From DUOA01 sp012839095 (GTDB lineage: Bacteria > Bacillota > Clostridia > Caldicoprobacterales > DTU083), in assembly GCA_050951505.1 (NCBI GenBank), contig JBMNJE010000010.1, positions 1 through 64,000 on the forward strand: DNA of 64,000 nt, in the 5' to 3' direction. Made by a program: the position numbers and the translations under genes. The notes beneath the pieces were generated by a model. It saw nothing but the letters and a program-made list of their open reading frames with translations, did no database searches and had not been told where the DNA came from. Within the stretch, counting starts at the first letter, position 1. The number at the start of each line of letters is the position of its first letter. Of this stretch, positions 63,188 through 64,000 are shown piece by piece.

Positions 63188-63987
63188 CCACCTTCGGAGT
63201 ACTTTTCAAGCAGGTAGTTGAAATCTTCATCCGAAAAGTTGATGATGAACTCGATTCTCCTATTTCTGGCTCTTTCCTCATCTGTCTGAGATATAACCGT
63301 TCCGGCTATGGGTGAATACTTGGACATGCTGGATGATTTGTAGAAGGAACCATATTTAAGTAGATCCTCTTCGGACAGTTCTGATAACATATAATCCACA
63401 AAGACACCGGAACGTTGTGCGGAAAGCAGCCGGTTCCTGCTTTCGGCGCCCCTGTTATCCGTGTGACCGATTACTTCTATGTTTAATATCCTGACGCTGT
63501 TTTCGCTGTTTTCTATCTGCCGCTGTTGTTCCTTGACAATTTTCATGAATGCCTTTCCCAGTTCTTTGGCCAGTTCCCTGCCGTCCCTTGTCAGTTTCCA
63601 TTCGTTGAATTCAAACAGGGTCTCCGCATCAACGTATAACCGGGTCTCATCCCGCATAACCGTGCCCGGTCCCAGCTGTTTGTTAAGCTCGGTCATCAGT
63701 GTGTCATACATGTTTTCACGGGCATCAATAATCCGCTCTATATCATCAACCAGCTGCCTGTGCCTTTCTTCCAGCCTTGTGCTTTCGTCTTCCTGTATCT
63801 GTTTTTCTCTTTCCAGCTCTTCAGTCAGGACTCTGTATCTCAATGAATTATAGGAAGCTATTACAGCGAACAATGCCATGGCAAAAAAGAGAATCAAAGC
63901 CGATGATGACATGATATCCACCATAGACGGCCAGTAATCGACTTTGTTTTCCCTGCTCTGCCTGTAGCCTGTCCGTTTATATGTCAT
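63184..63987 (-). CDS. MotB/OmpA-like stator protein
   Basis: A 267-residue membrane protein built like MotB or ZorB. A short cytosolic start (YKRTGYRQSRENK) leads to one membrane helix at about residues 26-46, preceded by WPSMVDIMSS. Its Asp24 is placed like the ion-binding Asp of MotB. A coiled-coil neck follows (about 50-100). The OmpA/MotB peptidoglycan-binding domain (about 110-265) has IEVIGHTDNRGAESRNRLLS and RARNRRIEFIINF. ATG 63987 is used: TGATG suggests overlap with an upstream gene outside the window, perhaps its MotA-like partner. It overlaps the 1133-residue gene by four bases. Confidence 0.85.
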   Translation of the reverse strand: MTYKRTGYRQSRENKVDYWPSMVDIMSSSALILFFAMALFAVIASYNSLRYRVLTEELEREKQIQEDESTRLEERHRQLVDDIERIIDARENMYDTLMTELNKQLGPGTVMRDETRLYVDAETLFEFNEWKLTRDGRELAKELGKAFMKIVKEQQRQIENSENSVRILNIEVIGHTDNRGAESRNRLLSAQRSGVFVDYMLSELSEEDLLKYGSFYKSSSMSKYSPIAGTVISQTDEERARNRRIEFIINFSDEDFNYLLEKYSEGG

Positions 63988-64000
63988 CAAAGGTTTGTCC

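Noticed and set aside
59786..63990. Calling the right-edge genes a Zorya defence system
   Set aside because: Only the ZorB/MotB-like architecture matches; no ZorA is inside the window, and the 1133-residue protein lacks recognisable helicase, HNH or ZorC features.
1..64000. CRISPR arrays, rRNA operons, prophage structural genes
   Set aside because: No regularly spaced repeats, no 16S/23S motifs and no capsid, portal or terminase-like proteins were seen.

Overview
The window looks like chromosome from an anaerobic, Gram-positive Clostridia bacterium, most likely Lachnospiraceae-like. This is inference from gene content: no outer-membrane genes, lipoprotein sugar-binding proteins, LplABC/YesMN-type sugar uptake, GH130 and GH172 carbohydrate enzymes, meso-diaminopimelate dehydrogenase, strong AGGAGG ribosome binding sites and many TTG/GTG starts. 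No species is claimed.

Layout. 1-10.8 kb is an insertion-rich accessory stretch: a uroporphyrinogen-decarboxylase-like gene cut by the window edge, two nearly identical inverted copies of an IS1182-type element (1357-3306 and 8885-10833), and between them an MFS transporter, a frameshifted ISNCY-type element inserted at the MFS stop codon, a phosphoglucomutase 3' remnant and an IS91-type transposase under a likely SOS box. 10.9-17.7 kb holds an ECF sigma/anti-sigma pair with its probable own promoter, a ferritin-like protein, a GH130 mannosylglucose phosphorylase, an ABC-2 exporter, a Nudix hydrolase and a DUF503 protein. 18-26 kb has a PAS-GGDEF-HD-GYP cyclic-di-GMP protein, a heterodimeric ABC exporter and an RtcB-type RNA ligase. 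An IS1634 element at 27.1-28.8 kb sits against a 5'-truncated membrane-protein gene.

29-38 kb is the most unusual interior part. A lipoprotein solute-binding gene without permeases is followed by a membrane-spanning LuxR-type regulator. A zinc-ribbon operon and a secreted or anchored protein share an intergenic region. A palindromic motif (AATCAYCCC half-sites) lies both upstream of the binding-protein gene and in that shared intergenic region. Then come a VWA protein, a macrodomain-HTH fusion and a YfcE-like phosphoesterase.

38-50 kb is mostly housekeeping: AraC regulator, ADP-ribosylglycohydrolase, DUF436, a second URO-D-like protein, tRNA-Ser(CGA), tadA, a sugar nucleotidyltransferase and ddh. 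It also has a two-part YeeE/YedE sulfur transporter plus thioredoxin, with a Crp/Fnr-type palindrome at the promoter and a Crp/Fnr gene next door. 49.3-58.9 kb is a carbohydrate operon: YesM/YesN two-component system, esterase, LplABC-type transporter, GH172 enzyme and a membrane protein. The right edge (59.8-64 kb) holds a MotB/OmpA-like stator subunit translationally coupled to an unrecognised 1133-residue protein. It is reminiscent of motor-driven systems such as Zorya but not the same, and it is the best candidate for an undescribed system.
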